The notes: generated by a model not told the origin, from the sequence alone. DNA of 64,000 bases from Gluconacetobacter tumulicola (GCF_014174215.1 NZ_JABEQL010000005.1:62001-126000), one strand, 5' to 3'. Shown: positions 50,390 to 60,219, numbered from the stretch's first letter. Numbers and translations: made by a program.

Positions 50390-51029
50390 CCTGCACGCCG
50401 ACCGTCCTCGCCGTTTCCACGACCGCATCGACCGGACCGGTAGTCAGTGCCTCCACGGGCGTCCGGCCATCGAGCTGCGCCAGTGGCGTCACCAGGAAAT
50501 TCAGGCGAAACCAGGCGCTCTCGCCCGGCAGGGCGGTGAGTACCGCCTTCAAGCCGGGAAGCACGCCGTCGGCGGTGAATTGCGTCACCGGGTAGCGACG
50601 CTCGCCGCTCGGTCCGGGTACGGCCAGCAGGCTCTGCTCGCGCACCCGTTTCTCGATGGCCTGACGGGTGATCCTGAGCAGTTCCCTGACCTGATCGAGC
50701 GTGTAGGCGCCGCCCGCGCGCCGGAGATCGTCGTCCTTGATCTGTTGGCCGCGCAGCAGGGCGCGCCCGCGCGGGCCGACCGCATAGGCATCGGTTGCGG
50801 TCTTGCGGCTGGCTGCGGGGCTGCCTTTGCGGCGGACCTCGTATTCGAGCAGCGGCAACCGGGCGGCGCGCGCCCGTGACGCAGGTTTTTCGCGGACGGC
50901 CAGTTCCAGTCCGGCGGGGATCGTCACGACGCTGCCGACGTTCAGGATGTGGCTGCCCTGCGTGCGTCGGGCTCTGGGCTGCGCACCCGTGGCACGGGCG
51001 CGGGTTTCTGAAACCGGTGTCGTGGGCAT
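50382..51029 (-). CDS. Xre/MbcA/ParS-type antitoxin of the RES toxin
   Basis: A 215-residue protein with an HTH-like segment (YTLDQVRELLRITRQAIEKR) and a C-terminal toxin-binding region (WFRLNFLVTPLAQLDGRTPV), typical of RES partners. The C-terminal domain caps the toxin and the N-terminal region probably autoregulates. Start at MPTTPVS; the upstream in-frame extension would run through the divergent promoter region. Confidence 0.85.
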   Translation of the reverse strand: MPTTPVSETRARATGAQPRARRTQGSHILNVGSVVTIPAGLELAVREKPASRARAARLPLLEYEVRRKGSPAASRKTATDAYAVGPRGRALLRGQQIKDDDLRRAGGAYTLDQVRELLRITRQAIEKRVREQSLLAVPGPSGERRYPVTQFTADGVLPGLKAVLTALPGESAWFRLNFLVTPLAQLDGRTPVEALTTGPVDAVVETARTVGVQGG

Positions 51030-51141
51030 TCTGTTATCTCCCCCGATGAGTCCGCATAGCGATGGGAATATAGGAAACCTCGACAACCAAAGCAACCAAG
51101 CTCTGTCAATCCTCAACCGGTCCGTGACGAAGGAGACCGCC

Positions 51142-51582
51142 ATGACCTGTATCCGTTCGCATAAATCCGTCTTGTCGATCCTGCTGACGACCGTCGTGCT
51201 TGCCATCGCTGGTGCGTTTCAGGCTGCAGCGCAGACCACGCTTGCGGCTCCGCCGCCGGGCCATGCGGTGGCGACACCGGATAACGCCATCCTGCTGACC
51301 ATCTTCCTCAAGCACGATGAAAGCCGGCCTTTGGGCGAACTGAACGCTCAGCTCGAACGTCAGGGTTTCTACAAGGCGTTTCCGCCCAGGGGCATCGAAG
51401 TCGTGAACTGGTATGTCATGATGGGAATCGGCCAGGTTGTAACCCTGCGTCTGTCGGCGTTCCGGCTGCGCGAAGTGAACCGCGTGATCGAGGATACCGC
51501 CTGGGGCGTCTATCATACCGAGTTTCATCCGACCTACGATTACAAGGCGATCGGGATTGCCCAGCATGAACACGCACAATGA
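51142..51582 (+). CDS. Small exported hypothetical protein
   Basis: A 146-residue protein with a signal peptide (about 1-31, ending AAAQTT) and a compact domain ILLTIFLKHDESRPL ... RQGFYKAFPPRGIEVVNWY, ending HEHAQ. The fold might be ferredoxin-like, but I cannot name a family. AAGGAG precedes the ATG; it is divergent from the antitoxin and directly upstream of a small gene and traG. A periplasmic role in transfer or exclusion is possible. Confidence 0.75.
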   Translation: MTCIRSHKSVLSILLTTVVLAIAGAFQAAAQTTLAAPPPGHAVATPDNAILLTIFLKHDESRPLGELNAQLERQGFYKAFPPRGIEVVNWYVMMGIGQVVTLRLSAFRLREVNRVIEDTAWGVYHTEFHPTYDYKAIGIAQHEHAQ

Positions 51583-51748
51583 TCTCCGCCAGATCGCCGA
51601 TCTCACCTCCCAGGACAAGACCGAGAGCGAGAACAGGCAGGCGTTGAATGCGATGCTGGCGCAAGGCGAACAAAGTGGCGTCAGCGCGTGGACGGTTCCG
51701 GAGATATTCGCTGCGGTGAAAGGAGCCGCAGGCGTCCAGAACCGGTAA
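51566..51748 (+). CDS. Small hypothetical protein, ParD-like
   Basis: A 60-residue protein beginning MNTHNDLRQIADLT; the C-terminal NAMLAQGEQSGVSAWTVPEI resembles the end of ParD-type antitoxins. No ParE follows, so it may be an orphan or an unrelated small protein. Overlaps the previous gene by 17 bases. Confidence 0.5.
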   Translation: MNTHNDLRQIADLTSQDKTESENRQALNAMLAQGEQSGVSAWTVPEIFAAVKGAAGVQNR

Positions 51749-51921
51749 GGGTCAGGCCGGTATCGTTGCGTCCGGCTGTGTGGGGGCGCAGGTGCCATCG
51801 GTCTTGGTCGGTGCCCCGATCGGCGCAACGACCTTTGTCTATCCTGTCCTGGCCCATGACCCCACGCCAGTGATTCCCATGTTGCGGCGTGTTCGATCGC
51901 CCGTCTTGACTGCTGGTTGCC

Positions 51922-53904
51922 ATGAACCAGACCAAGATCCTCTGGGGTTCGGTGTGTGCCGTCGGCACCGTGATCCTCGCCTTCACCTGGGCCGCAACGC
52001 AGTGTACTGCCTGGCGGCTCGGCTTCCAGTCTCAGCTCGACGCTCCGTGGGTCACGCTGCTCGGCTGGCCGGTCTATTACCCGCCGGAATTCTTCTGGTG
52101 GTGGTTCGCCTACGACGCCTACGCTCCGGATATTTTCACCACTGGCGGTTACATCGCGGGGTCGGGCGGGATTGCCGCTGTCGTCGTCGCGATCACAATG
52201 TCCGTCTGGCGTGCCCGCGAGAAGAAGCGCGCCACCACTTATGGTTCGGCGCATTGGGCCGACCCGCGCGAAATCCGCCGCGCCGGACTGCTTTCGCCCG
52301 ATGGCGTGGTGCTGGGCCGTTCGGCTGATACCTATCTCCGTCATGACGGGCCGGAGCATGTGCTGTGCTTCGCGCCCACCCGCTCCGGCAAGGGCGTCGG
52401 TCTGGTGGTGCCGACACTGCTGACCTGGCCGGGCTCGGCCATCGTCCATGACATCAAGGGCGAGAACTGGACGCTGACCGCCGGCTGGCGCTCCCGCTTC
52501 GGCCGGGTGCTGCTGTTCGATCCGACCAATCTGGCCAGTGCCGCCTACAATCCGCTGCTGGAAGTGCGGCGTGGCGAGCGCGAAGTCCGCGATGTGCAGA
52601 ACATCGCCGACGTGCTGGTCGATCCCGAGGGAGCCCTTGAGAAACGGAACCATTGGGAGAAGACCAGCCACGCCCTGCTGGTTGGGACCATCCTGCATGT
52701 CCTCTACGCCGAGGAGGACAAGACCCTGGCCGGGGTCGCCAATTTCCTCTCCGACCCGAAACGCGCGATTGAGACCACCCTGCGCGCGATGATGACCACG
52801 CCCCATCTCGGGGCGAAAGGCGTGCATCCGGTGGTCGCCAGCTCAGCGCGGGAGTTGCTCAACAAGAGCGACAATGAGCGCTCGGGCGTGCTGTCCACCG
52901 CGATGTCGTTTCTGGGCCTGTATCGCGATCCGGTGGTGGCGCATGTGACACGGCGTTGCGACTGGCGGATCCGCGATCTCGTGGCCGACAGCCATCCGGC
53001 GACGCTGTATCTGGTGGTGCCGCCCTCAGACATCAGCCGCACCAAGCCGCTGGTTCGTCTGGTGCTGAACCAGATCGGCCGCCGGCTGACCGAGGAATTG
53101 GAGGCGAAGCGCCGCCATAGGCTGCTGCTGATGCTCGACGAATTCCCGGCGCTGGGGCGGCTGGATTTCTTCGAGAGTGCGCTGGCTTTCATGGCGGGCT
53201 ATGGGATCAAGAGCTTCCTGATCGGACAAAGCCTGAACCAGATCGAGAAAGCCTATGGCCAGAACAACAGTATCCTCGACAATTGTCATGTCCGGGTCAG
53301 TTTCGCGACCAATGACGAACGGACCGCCAAGCGGGTGTCCGATGCGCTTGGCACTGCGACCGAGATCCGGGACGCCAAGAACTATGCCGGGCACCGGCTG
53401 TCGCCGTGGCTCGGGCATCTGATGGTGACGCGGCACGAAACCGCCCGGCCTTTGCTGACGCCCGGCGAGATCATGCAGCTTCCCCCTGACGAGGAACTGG
53501 TGCTGGTCTCGGGCTGTCCGCCGATCCGGGCGCGCAAGGCGCGGTATTTCGAGGATGCCGAAATGGCCGCGCGCATCGTCCCGCCACCCCGCTTCGAGCC
53601 GCCGCCGTCTCCGGAGGGAACGCCACCCACCGGACCGCAACCGCCGGGAGACTGGGCCGACGTGGTGCAGCCGACCACATCGCCCAGCGCGGATGATGAC
53701 CCGGCCAATACGGGCATCCGCCGGGAGCCGGAATTGCCGGAACAGGAAGAGGTGGTGCAGGCACCGAGAAAGCCGGTCCATGAATTTGACCCACCCGAGG
53801 ATGAGCCCGAGGATGATGCCGCACGAGCACAGCCCCTGCGACGCGGGACGCGGGCTCTCGCGCGGCAGGTGTCGCTCGATCCTGGCGACCGGATGGGGCT
53901 GTGA
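51922..53904 (+). CDS. traG: VirD4/TraG-type coupling protein
   Basis: A 660-residue coupling ATPase with two or three N-terminal membrane helices (about 5-30, 40-65, 75-95), Walker A FAPTRSGKGVG (about 150), and Walker B LLLMLDEFPALGRL. The Pro/Glu-rich C-terminal tail is typical of TraG in this class. Recruits the relaxase complex to the Trb channel. GTGA overlap with the CopG-like gene. Confidence 0.94.
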   Translation: MNQTKILWGSVCAVGTVILAFTWAATQCTAWRLGFQSQLDAPWVTLLGWPVYYPPEFFWWWFAYDAYAPDIFTTGGYIAGSGGIAAVVVAITMSVWRAREKKRATTYGSAHWADPREIRRAGLLSPDGVVLGRSADTYLRHDGPEHVLCFAPTRSGKGVGLVVPTLLTWPGSAIVHDIKGENWTLTAGWRSRFGRVLLFDPTNLASAAYNPLLEVRRGEREVRDVQNIADVLVDPEGALEKRNHWEKTSHALLVGTILHVLYAEEDKTLAGVANFLSDPKRAIETTLRAMMTTPHLGAKGVHPVVASSARELLNKSDNERSGVLSTAMSFLGLYRDPVVAHVTRRCDWRIRDLVADSHPATLYLVVPPSDISRTKPLVRLVLNQIGRRLTEELEAKRRHRLLLMLDEFPALGRLDFFESALAFMAGYGIKSFLIGQSLNQIEKAYGQNNSILDNCHVRVSFATNDERTAKRVSDALGTATEIRDAKNYAGHRLSPWLGHLMVTRHETARPLLTPGEIMQLPPDEELVLVSGCPPIRARKARYFEDAEMAARIVPPPRFEPPPSPEGTPPTGPQPPGDWADVVQPTTSPSADDDPANTGIRREPELPEQEEVVQAPRKPVHEFDPPEDEPEDDAARAQPLRRGTRALARQVSLDPGDRMGL

Positions 53905-54335
53905 CAGCGATGCGGATCAAACACACGATCCGGCTTCCGGCTGATCTCAGTGCCGGGCTTGCCGATTACGCTGCCCGCAAGAAGGTGCCGCAGGCGCTGA
54001 TCGTGGAGACGGCGCTGGCGTCGTTCCTGTCGCCGGATGGGCCGGAACGGCTTGAAGGGGCGCTCGTCCGGCGCCTCGACCGGATGACGCGGCAGTTGGA
54101 GCGCATGGAGCGACGGGTGACGATCGCCAATGAATCGCTGGCCGTGTTCGTGCGGTTCTGGCTGACCAGCACGCCCCCGTTGCCGGACGCGGCCCTTGTT
54201 GCGGCACAGAGCAAGGGGCGGGAGCGGTATGACGGATTCATTGAAGCGGTCGGACGCCGGCTCGCCAGAGGGAAGACATTGGACGACGAGGTCAGGCTGG
54301 ACCTGGGGCCTGTTGCGGAAGGACAGGGTACCTGA
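53901..54335 (+). CDS. CopG-like ribbon-helix-helix protein
   Basis: A 144-residue protein whose N-terminus (MRIKHTIRLPADLSAGLADYAARKKVP) is a ribbon-helix-helix domain, followed by a coiled-coil-like region. It regularly lies between traG and trbB in this element class and probably regulates the trb operon. GTG at 53901 overlaps the traG stop; ATG at 53910 is an alternative start. Confidence 0.82.
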   Translation: MTAMRIKHTIRLPADLSAGLADYAARKKVPQALIVETALASFLSPDGPERLEGALVRRLDRMTRQLERMERRVTIANESLAVFVRFWLTSTPPLPDAALVAAQSKGRERYDGFIEAVGRRLARGKTLDDEVRLDLGPVAEGQGT

Positions 54336-54490
54336 GCGGCTGGAGCATCTCGTAAATTTAGATCTATATTGAGGGCGATGAAGTGTCCGGTTCAAGATCA
54401 AAATTTAAAATGCGATTTTGGTGATAATTCCAGTGGTTTTCGACAGTCTTGTATTATCCTCGTCTTGCATTGTCAGTTCGAATGCCCCGC
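54336..54490. other. AT-rich left junction of the defence insert
   Basis: 155 bases between the CopG-like gene and the convergent helicase gene; AT-rich (for example AAATTTAGATCTATATT at about 54354), no gene, no clear terminator. Marks the composition change into the insert. Confidence 0.5.
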
Positions 54491-56404
54491 TCATGCCACA
54501 CCCATTTCTGTGAGGAACCGCGAGCGAGCTTTGTTCCACCCAAGCATCCGGTCCGAAAACGTCATCGTTAGCGATTCCTCGGTGCGTGTGATTGCTACGA
54601 AGCAATTACGTCGTTCTTCCTGCATTTCCTTGCTCTGCGGTCCTTTTTTAACGGCCGCCCAACTGGGCAGCTGATCTTCGACCATGGCGATGAGATAGAC
54701 GTGCCCAAACTCCATTCCCTTGGAAGCATGGATCGTGAAGCAAGGAACTGCACCCTTTGGCGGCGGCGACGTCTTCGATCTCATGTTCAGTTCTTGCAAA
54801 AGAACATTAAGGGTCGTCGCTGTGGCACCAAACTGCTGTTCGATCTCATCGACGAGCGAATGCCAAGTGGACCGCTCATCTGCATAATCGGCGAAATGGC
54901 CTTCCATGTCTGGAGCTATGTTTTGAACCAAGTCGAACCAGGGGAAAGACCCTTTGCAAAAAGTCCGAAAATCGAGTCTATCGATCAGAGGCGACAGAGA
55001 ATGCTCTATATATGCTCGCGTAGCGTCGCTAAGGTTGTCGTGTTTCAGCGCTAGGTCAACGAAGGCACGCAAAGAGCTACCTTCAAAAGCTTGTGCGTTC
55101 GCGGCCACCGCTGCCGCATCGATCTGCAGGCCTTCCAGGATGTAAAACGCCTTAGTCAAACGCTGAATCTGCTCCCGATCCTGGGGGCTGTTTGCCAGAC
55201 GCAACGCGGCATGAAGCCACCGTAACGGCGCACTTACGAACTCGTCCTTTCGCATCGCGAGGTAGGCTGAAACACCTTTGGCCGCCAGTTTTTCCACGGC
55301 TTTTTCTAATGCTTTGCGAGTGCGCGCCAGTACAACGCAACGAGCCTTTTCCACCTCGGGCTTAGATGCAATATCGGACGCAACCCATGCTAACTCATCA
55401 TCGAAATCGGAAAACCGAAACACACGAATTGCTTGGTCAGTCGCCCCCGTTTTGAGAGCCAGCAGTCGGTCCTTGTTAGTTGAGCGCGATACATTGTGAG
55501 CGATTAAATTATTTGCAAGGTCAATGACGGCCGGAGGGCAGCGATAGTTGGCTGGCAGTTGAACTACGCTCATGCCAAAATCATTACGTAGGCCCAGAAG
55601 ACGTTCGGGACTGGCACCATTCCATTGATAGATGATTTGATCGTCATCGGCGACGACGAAAAGGTTTCTATCATTATCGCCAACTAGTAATTTCATAAAC
55701 GCATATTGCGATAAATTTGTATCTTGGAACTCATCGACACAAACATACTTGTATATTCGTTTTACTTGTTTGCATACCGCAGGATTATCCCTCACAAGTT
55801 TCAGCGCCTCGCCTATAAGCGAAGGAAAATCCAAACTGTTCGTCGCAATTAAGCAACGGCGGTATTGTTGATATATTAGACCGATTGCGTCGCGCCGGTC
55901 GTCCGGCAATGAGGTTAAGACGTTTTGTAGAACGTCGGGGGACACATCGTTCTCGGTAATTCGGCCAATCAGAGGCAATATGCGCTCGCCAGAATATTGT
56001 GATACATCAACATCAGTGACGCGACTGATTGCATCGTCCAACACTGCGATTCGCTCTCCGTCTTGGGCCAGAATGGTGAAGTCGGGCCGTAGACCGATCA
56101 GGTGGCCATGCTGCCGGAGAAGGTCGCCTGCGAATGAATGAAAGGTGGTTAGTAGAACCCGGTTGCCAGAACCAGGGACAAGCGCTTCAATGCGATTCCG
56201 CATTTCAGAAGCGGCCTTATTTGTAAAAGTAAGTGCCAAGATGCGGAAATGATCGCTGCTGGATTGCTCCAGCAAGCATGCGATCCGCTTGGTGAGAACG
56301 GTCGTCTTCCCCGACCCTGGGCCGGCTAGTACGAGAAGGGGACCGCCGTTCCATCGGACAGCTTCTAACTGCCGATCGTTTAATGTAGACAGGTCAACCA
56401 TCAT
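54491..56404 (-). CDS. gajB: UvrD/Rep-like helicase, Gabija GajB-like
   Basis: A 637-residue superfamily 1A helicase: Q-motif LNDRQLEAV, Walker A GPGSGKTT (28-35), TFTNKAASEM, TTFHSFAGDLL, Walker B VDEFQDTN, VADDDQIIYQWNGA, FTIHASKGMEF and VAITRTEESLT, all intact. Paired with the OLD/TOPRIM gene by a four-base overlap, as in Gabija. It is longer than the roughly 500-residue GajB of the type system, nearer to a full UvrD. The insert has lower GC than neighbouring trb genes. Confidence 0.8.
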   Translation of the reverse strand: MMVDLSTLNDRQLEAVRWNGGPLLVLAGPGSGKTTVLTKRIACLLEQSSSDHFRILALTFTNKAASEMRNRIEALVPGSGNRVLLTTFHSFAGDLLRQHGHLIGLRPDFTILAQDGERIAVLDDAISRVTDVDVSQYSGERILPLIGRITENDVSPDVLQNVLTSLPDDRRDAIGLIYQQYRRCLIATNSLDFPSLIGEALKLVRDNPAVCKQVKRIYKYVCVDEFQDTNLSQYAFMKLLVGDNDRNLFVVADDDQIIYQWNGASPERLLGLRNDFGMSVVQLPANYRCPPAVIDLANNLIAHNVSRSTNKDRLLALKTGATDQAIRVFRFSDFDDELAWVASDIASKPEVEKARCVVLARTRKALEKAVEKLAAKGVSAYLAMRKDEFVSAPLRWLHAALRLANSPQDREQIQRLTKAFYILEGLQIDAAAVAANAQAFEGSSLRAFVDLALKHDNLSDATRAYIEHSLSPLIDRLDFRTFCKGSFPWFDLVQNIAPDMEGHFADYADERSTWHSLVDEIEQQFGATATTLNVLLQELNMRSKTSPPPKGAVPCFTIHASKGMEFGHVYLIAMVEDQLPSWAAVKKGPQSKEMQEERRNCFVAITRTEESLTMTFSDRMLGWNKARSRFLTEMGVA

Positions 56405-58113
56405 GCACCTTCCTTGGCTGCAATGAGTGCCTGATCGATCACGTTCTTGATGACCTGGGGCACTGCTGGAGGGCCAGCGTCCTCCAACGCATCGATGACA
56501 GGCAATATTCTTGTCGGCTTGCCTTTATCTGGCTGCAGCTTATTGACAACGTGTTCCCAGTATTGCTCAGTTCCGTGAGTATGAGGGTTGGGGTTGGCCG
56601 CAAGTTTCTGGGGAGACACGGAGGCTGCGTATAAGTGACCATAGCCGTGCAGACATAGTAATGTCTCAATGTCATAAGTCGGAAGTTGAACAATGTGCTC
56701 GTCGACATTTCGACCATTCAAAAGACCTCGTGCGGTCGCGACATATTTGCCTCCTGCTGCATCCCCATCTGCCACAACGATCCAGCTGATACCGAGTTGG
56801 TCTGCAAGCCGGATGAACGGGGCAACACCCAGTTCCACAAACTTAAAGCAGCAGATTCCCTCTCCGAATAAGTCGTGACCTAAGATGCGCGCACATTCTT
56901 GGAAGACGGTTTCGTCAGTTTCACCTTCAACCAGTATCCAAACTTTCGCAAACAAAAAGCCCCCGCGATGGCGGCGGACATGATGGTCCAAGCGCTTTAA
57001 CTCGAGTTCGTCAATTGCTCCGTCCGCTATCTGGAACGCCTTTACATCCCCATCGACACGACGAAGCCGGCGCAGCGCTTTTAATGGCACGGCAGCCAGA
57101 AGATCACCCGAATGGGTTGTGATGATCTTTTGGCCGGAAAATCCCGCGAGCATCCGGCCCACTGACCGCACGGCAGCGGGGTGTAGATGGGCTTCAGGCT
57201 CTTCTAGAGTTAAGATTGGTATCGCGCCCTCGCCATACTCACCAACTAGGCGCGCATCCAAGAAGGCGTCGAAAAGGCAGATGACGGCGAGGCTCTGCGT
57301 TCCTTCTCCATGCTGACCCAACGGCAGCGCTGCACCTGAAACACCGGAAAGCATTACTTGCGTCTTTGCTAAGATATCAAATACCCGACTTGGAAGCGCT
57401 TCAATACTTACAGGCGCACTGCCTCCCCCTAGCGGAACCAGAGTGGCGGATTTCGCCAGTCTTTGTTTGACGGATTCGAAACCCGTATGGGCGTCTAAGA
57501 CCCGCTGGTTTAGGGCAGCAATTTCCTCCTCTATCTCAGCCCGGATTGCCGGATCAATCTTAAGTGCCTTGACAAATGGTCCCCAAAAGGGAGCCCCCGG
57601 CCGGAATTCCTTTGCCGCATCTCTCAGGGCTGCCAAGTAAAAGGCAGGAATAATTTGCTGGAGCCTTCGCCCAGCATTCGGGTTGGAAGGGTAGGGATTT
57701 CCAGCCGGGTCAAGAAATTCGAAGTTAGAAACGAAAATATCCAACGCGTCGTCATATTTCCCTGTAAGACGAACAGTAATAGTCTGGAGCCCGTCCGTTC
57801 CGATGCCTACAACGGGACCAAGTTGCTGGACTTTGGCCTCAGGCCATTCATCCGCGGAGGTCTCGCTGAATGTCAACTTTATTTCGATCGGATCGGCATC
57901 TGTGGGCTCCCTTCCCACTCCGAGATGATAGTCGTATTCGGTGAATACGCCAGACCTACGGCTCAGCGTCCGGCTAAGCACTGCATGAATCGCGTTCAGA
58001 ACCGTCGATTTTCCGGTATTGTTGGATCCGAAGATCACCGTCGTCTCATCTAGATTGAGAGATAGGTGCGTGACGCCACGAAAATTCTTGATTTCCAACT
58101 TACGAATGAACAT
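56401..58113 (-). CDS. gajA: OLD-family ATPase/TOPRIM nuclease, Gabija GajA-like
   Basis: A 570-residue protein: Walker A GSNNTGKST (29-37), signature-like GQHGEGTQS (267-274), Walker B LEEPEAHLHP (303-312), switch TTHSGD (332-337), and a TOPRIM domain with VEGETDE (395-401) and DGDAAG (449-454). Size and architecture fit class 2 OLD/GajA, a nucleotide-gated DNA endonuclease that blocks phage together with the GajB helicase. Expected key residues are present, so the pair looks functional. Inserted between the copG-like gene and trbB. Confidence 0.82.
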   Translation of the reverse strand: MFIRKLEIKNFRGVTHLSLNLDETTVIFGSNNTGKSTVLNAIHAVLSRTLSRRSGVFTEYDYHLGVGREPTDADPIEIKLTFSETSADEWPEAKVQQLGPVVGIGTDGLQTITVRLTGKYDDALDIFVSNFEFLDPAGNPYPSNPNAGRRLQQIIPAFYLAALRDAAKEFRPGAPFWGPFVKALKIDPAIRAEIEEEIAALNQRVLDAHTGFESVKQRLAKSATLVPLGGGSAPVSIEALPSRVFDILAKTQVMLSGVSGAALPLGQHGEGTQSLAVICLFDAFLDARLVGEYGEGAIPILTLEEPEAHLHPAAVRSVGRMLAGFSGQKIITTHSGDLLAAVPLKALRRLRRVDGDVKAFQIADGAIDELELKRLDHHVRRHRGGFLFAKVWILVEGETDETVFQECARILGHDLFGEGICCFKFVELGVAPFIRLADQLGISWIVVADGDAAGGKYVATARGLLNGRNVDEHIVQLPTYDIETLLCLHGYGHLYAASVSPQKLAANPNPHTHGTEQYWEHVVNKLQPDKGKPTRILPVIDALEDAGPPAVPQVIKNVIDQALIAAKEGA

Positions 58114-58171
58114 CGAGCAGCCTTATCTATTCCTTCATTGCCGTCTGGCGTCCACCGGAGGCGGCCCCCAA

Positions 58172-58441
58172 TCAGACCGCCTTCTTTAGCACCGGACTCG
58201 CTTTGAATCGCACGGTCTTGCCGGCCTTGACCTTCACCGGCTCCCCGGTGCGGGGATTGAGCGCCTTGCGGGCCTTGGTCTTGTGAACGGTGAAGGTCCC
58301 GAAGGACGGTAGCGTGAACCCGCCCTCCTGCTTCAGTTCGGCGACAATGGCCCCGACCAGGTCATCGGCGGCCTTGGTGGCGGCAACGCCGGTGCAGTCG
58401 AGGGAGTCCTGAAGAACAGCGGCAATGAAAGCTTTGCTCAT
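58172..58441 (-). CDS. HU-family DNA-binding protein
   Basis: An 89-residue HU/IHF-type protein: LPSFGTFTVHKTKARKALNP and VKVKAGKTVRFKASPVLK carry the DNA-binding arm and C-terminal signature. It is GC-rich like element 2, unlike the adjacent defence genes, so it may be an original part of the trb region. Could assist replication, transfer or recombination. Confidence 0.88.
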   Translation of the reverse strand: MSKAFIAAVLQDSLDCTGVAATKAADDLVGAIVAELKQEGGFTLPSFGTFTVHKTKARKALNPRTGEPVKVKAGKTVRFKASPVLKKAV

Positions 58442-58654
58442 GCGGGCGCGGGTCCGTGTGGTGGCCGATTCCGGAAACGGTAGCAGTGCCCTTTCGTCCC
58501 GTCACCGCCCAAACGGCGACACACCCCTATGCAAGTTCTTCTATCCCAGCCCCCTACACCCATCAGACACTTGTTGCGCTTCCGTGTTCATGGCTCTTTC
58601 TAATCGATCCCGCTGATCCACCGCCTCCCTTGGGAGGCCAATCACGGGTTTCCG
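58442..58654 (+). promoter_or_regulatory. Divergent promoter region between HU and trbB
   Basis: 213 non-coding bases between the divergent HU and trbB genes, with an inverted repeat GCCTCCC-TT-GGGAGGC (about 58623-58638) 17 bases before trbB. No strong -10/-35 pair is evident. Confidence 0.4.
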
Positions 58655-59623
58655 ATGACCGTTGCGCCTTTCCGCTCCGAAGCCGTCGCTCGAGGCACGC
58701 GCATGCTGCGCACCGCCCTGGGGCCGGCGATTGCCGGGCACCTCGACGATCCGTCGATCGCCGAAGTAATGCTCAATCCCGACGGCCGGCTGTGGATCGA
58801 CCGCCTGGCTGGCGGGATGGAGGACACCGGCACCCGGATCGCGCCGGCCGATGCCGAACGGATCGTCCGCCTGGTCGCCCATCACGTCGGAGCCGAGGTG
58901 CATCCGGGCAGCCCGCGCGTCTCTGCCGAACTGCCGGGAAGCGGGGAACGGTTCGAGGGGCTGGTGCCCCCGGTGGTGGCAGCACCCTGCTTTGCCATCC
59001 GGCGTCCCGCCGTCGCGGTGTTCTCGCTCGACGATTATGTGGCCGCCGGGATCATGACCGCCGCGCAGGCCGCGTTTCTGCGCCGCGCCGTCGCCGAGCG
59101 GAAGAACATCCTGGTCGCCGGTGGCACCTCCACCGGCAAGACCACGCTGGTCAACGCCCTGCTGGCCGAGATCGCGCGGACCGGCGACCGGGTGGTGCTG
59201 ATCGAGGACACCCGCGAACTGCAATGCGCGGCCCCCAATTTGGTCGCCCTGCGCACCAGGGACGGCGCGGCGTCACTCTCCGACCTGGTGCGCTCCTCGC
59301 TGCGCCTGCGTCCCGACCGGATTCCGATCGGCGAGGTGCGCGGCGCCGAAGCGCTCGACCTGCTCAAGGCCTGGGGCACCGGCCACCCCGGCGGTGTCGG
59401 CACCCTGCATGCGGGTTCCGCCATCGGTGCCCTGCGTCGGCTGGAGCAGTTGATCCAGGAAGCCGTCGTCACCGTGCCGCGCGCCCTGATCGCCGAGACC
59501 ATCGATGTGATCGCGGTGCTGTCCGGGCGCGGCAGCGCGCGCCGGTTGGCCGAACTCGCCACCGTCCGGGGCCTGACCCCGGACGGGACCTACATCCTTG
59601 CACCCGCCGGAGATCCGTCATGA
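58655..59623 (+). CDS. trbB: TrbB conjugative transfer ATPase
   Basis: A 322-residue VirB11-like hexameric ATPase: Walker [10 protein letters not shown] (156-164), Asp box LIEDTRELQ, and the His-box region [14 protein letters not shown]. Drives pilus assembly and substrate translocation. First gene of the trb operon; stop overlaps trbC. Confidence 0.94.
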   Translation: MTVAPFRSEAVARGTRMLRTALGPAIAGHLDDPSIAEVMLNPDGRLWIDRLAGGMEDTGTRIAPADAERIVRLVAHHVGAEVHPGSPRVSAELPGSGERFEGLVPPVVAAPCFAIRRPAVAVFSLDDYVAAGIMTAAQAAFLRRAVAERKNILVAGGTSTGKTTLVNALLAEIARTGDRVVLIEDTRELQCAAPNLVALRTRDGAASLSDLVRSSLRLRPDRIPIGEVRGAEALDLLKAWGTGHPGGVGTLHAGSAIGALRRLEQLIQEAVVTVPRALIAETIDVIAVLSGRGSARRLAELATVRGLTPDGTYILAPAGDPS

Positions 59624-59946
59624 CAAGCATGATCGCCCTGCGTCGCCGCTTTGCCGTGGCCGGCGCCACACTCTCGCTCGCCCTGCTGTCGGCCCCGGCC
59701 TACGCCTCGGGATCGAGCATGCCGTGGGAAACCCCGCTCAACGAGATCCTGGAATCCGTGCAGGGGCCGGTGGCCAAGATCATCTCGGTGATCATCATCA
59801 CCGTGACCGGTCTGACCCTGGCCTTTGGGGAGACCTCGGGCGGCTTCCGCCGCCTGATCCAGATCGTCTTCGGCCTGTCGATCGCCTTTGCCGCGTCCAG
59901 CTTCTTCCTGTCCTTCTTCTCCTTCTCCGGCGGGGCGCTGATCTGA
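59620..59946 (+). CDS. trbC: TrbC pilin
   Basis: A 108-residue pilin precursor: signal sequence ending APAYASGSS (about 28), then two membrane helices (about 50-70 and 80-105). VirB2-like; likely processed by the TraF-like peptidase at 46195. ATG overlaps the trbB stop. Confidence 0.9.
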   Translation: MTSMIALRRRFAVAGATLSLALLSAPAYASGSSMPWETPLNEILESVQGPVAKIISVIIITVTGLTLAFGETSGGFRRLIQIVFGLSIAFAASSFFLSFFSFSGGALI

Positions 59947-60212
59947 TGGAGCCGGACGCCATCCCCGGCTTCACGGCCCCGGTGCATCGCGCCCTGATCG
60001 AGCCGATCCTGCTCGGCGGGGCGCCGCGCACGGTGGCGATCGTCAATGGCACGCTGTCGGCGGCAATCGGGCTCGGGCTGCGGCTATGGATCGCCGGCGG
60101 CATCTTCTGGCTGGTCGGCCACCTTGCCGCCGTCTGGGCGGCCAAACGCGATCCCGCCTTCGTCGACGTGGTGCGGCGACATCTGCGCTATCCCACCCAT
60201 CTGGTCGGGTGA
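59946..60212 (+). CDS. trbD: TrbD (VirB3-like)
   Basis: An 88-residue inner-membrane protein, IPGFTAPVHRALIEPILLGG start typical of TrbD, with two helices (about 32-68) and a C-terminal RDPAFVDVVRRHL. Overlaps the trbC stop by one base (TGATG). Confidence 0.9.
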   Translation: MEPDAIPGFTAPVHRALIEPILLGGAPRTVAIVNGTLSAAIGLGLRLWIAGGIFWLVGHLAAVWAAKRDPAFVDVVRRHLRYPTHLVG

Positions 60213-60219
60213 GCGCGCC

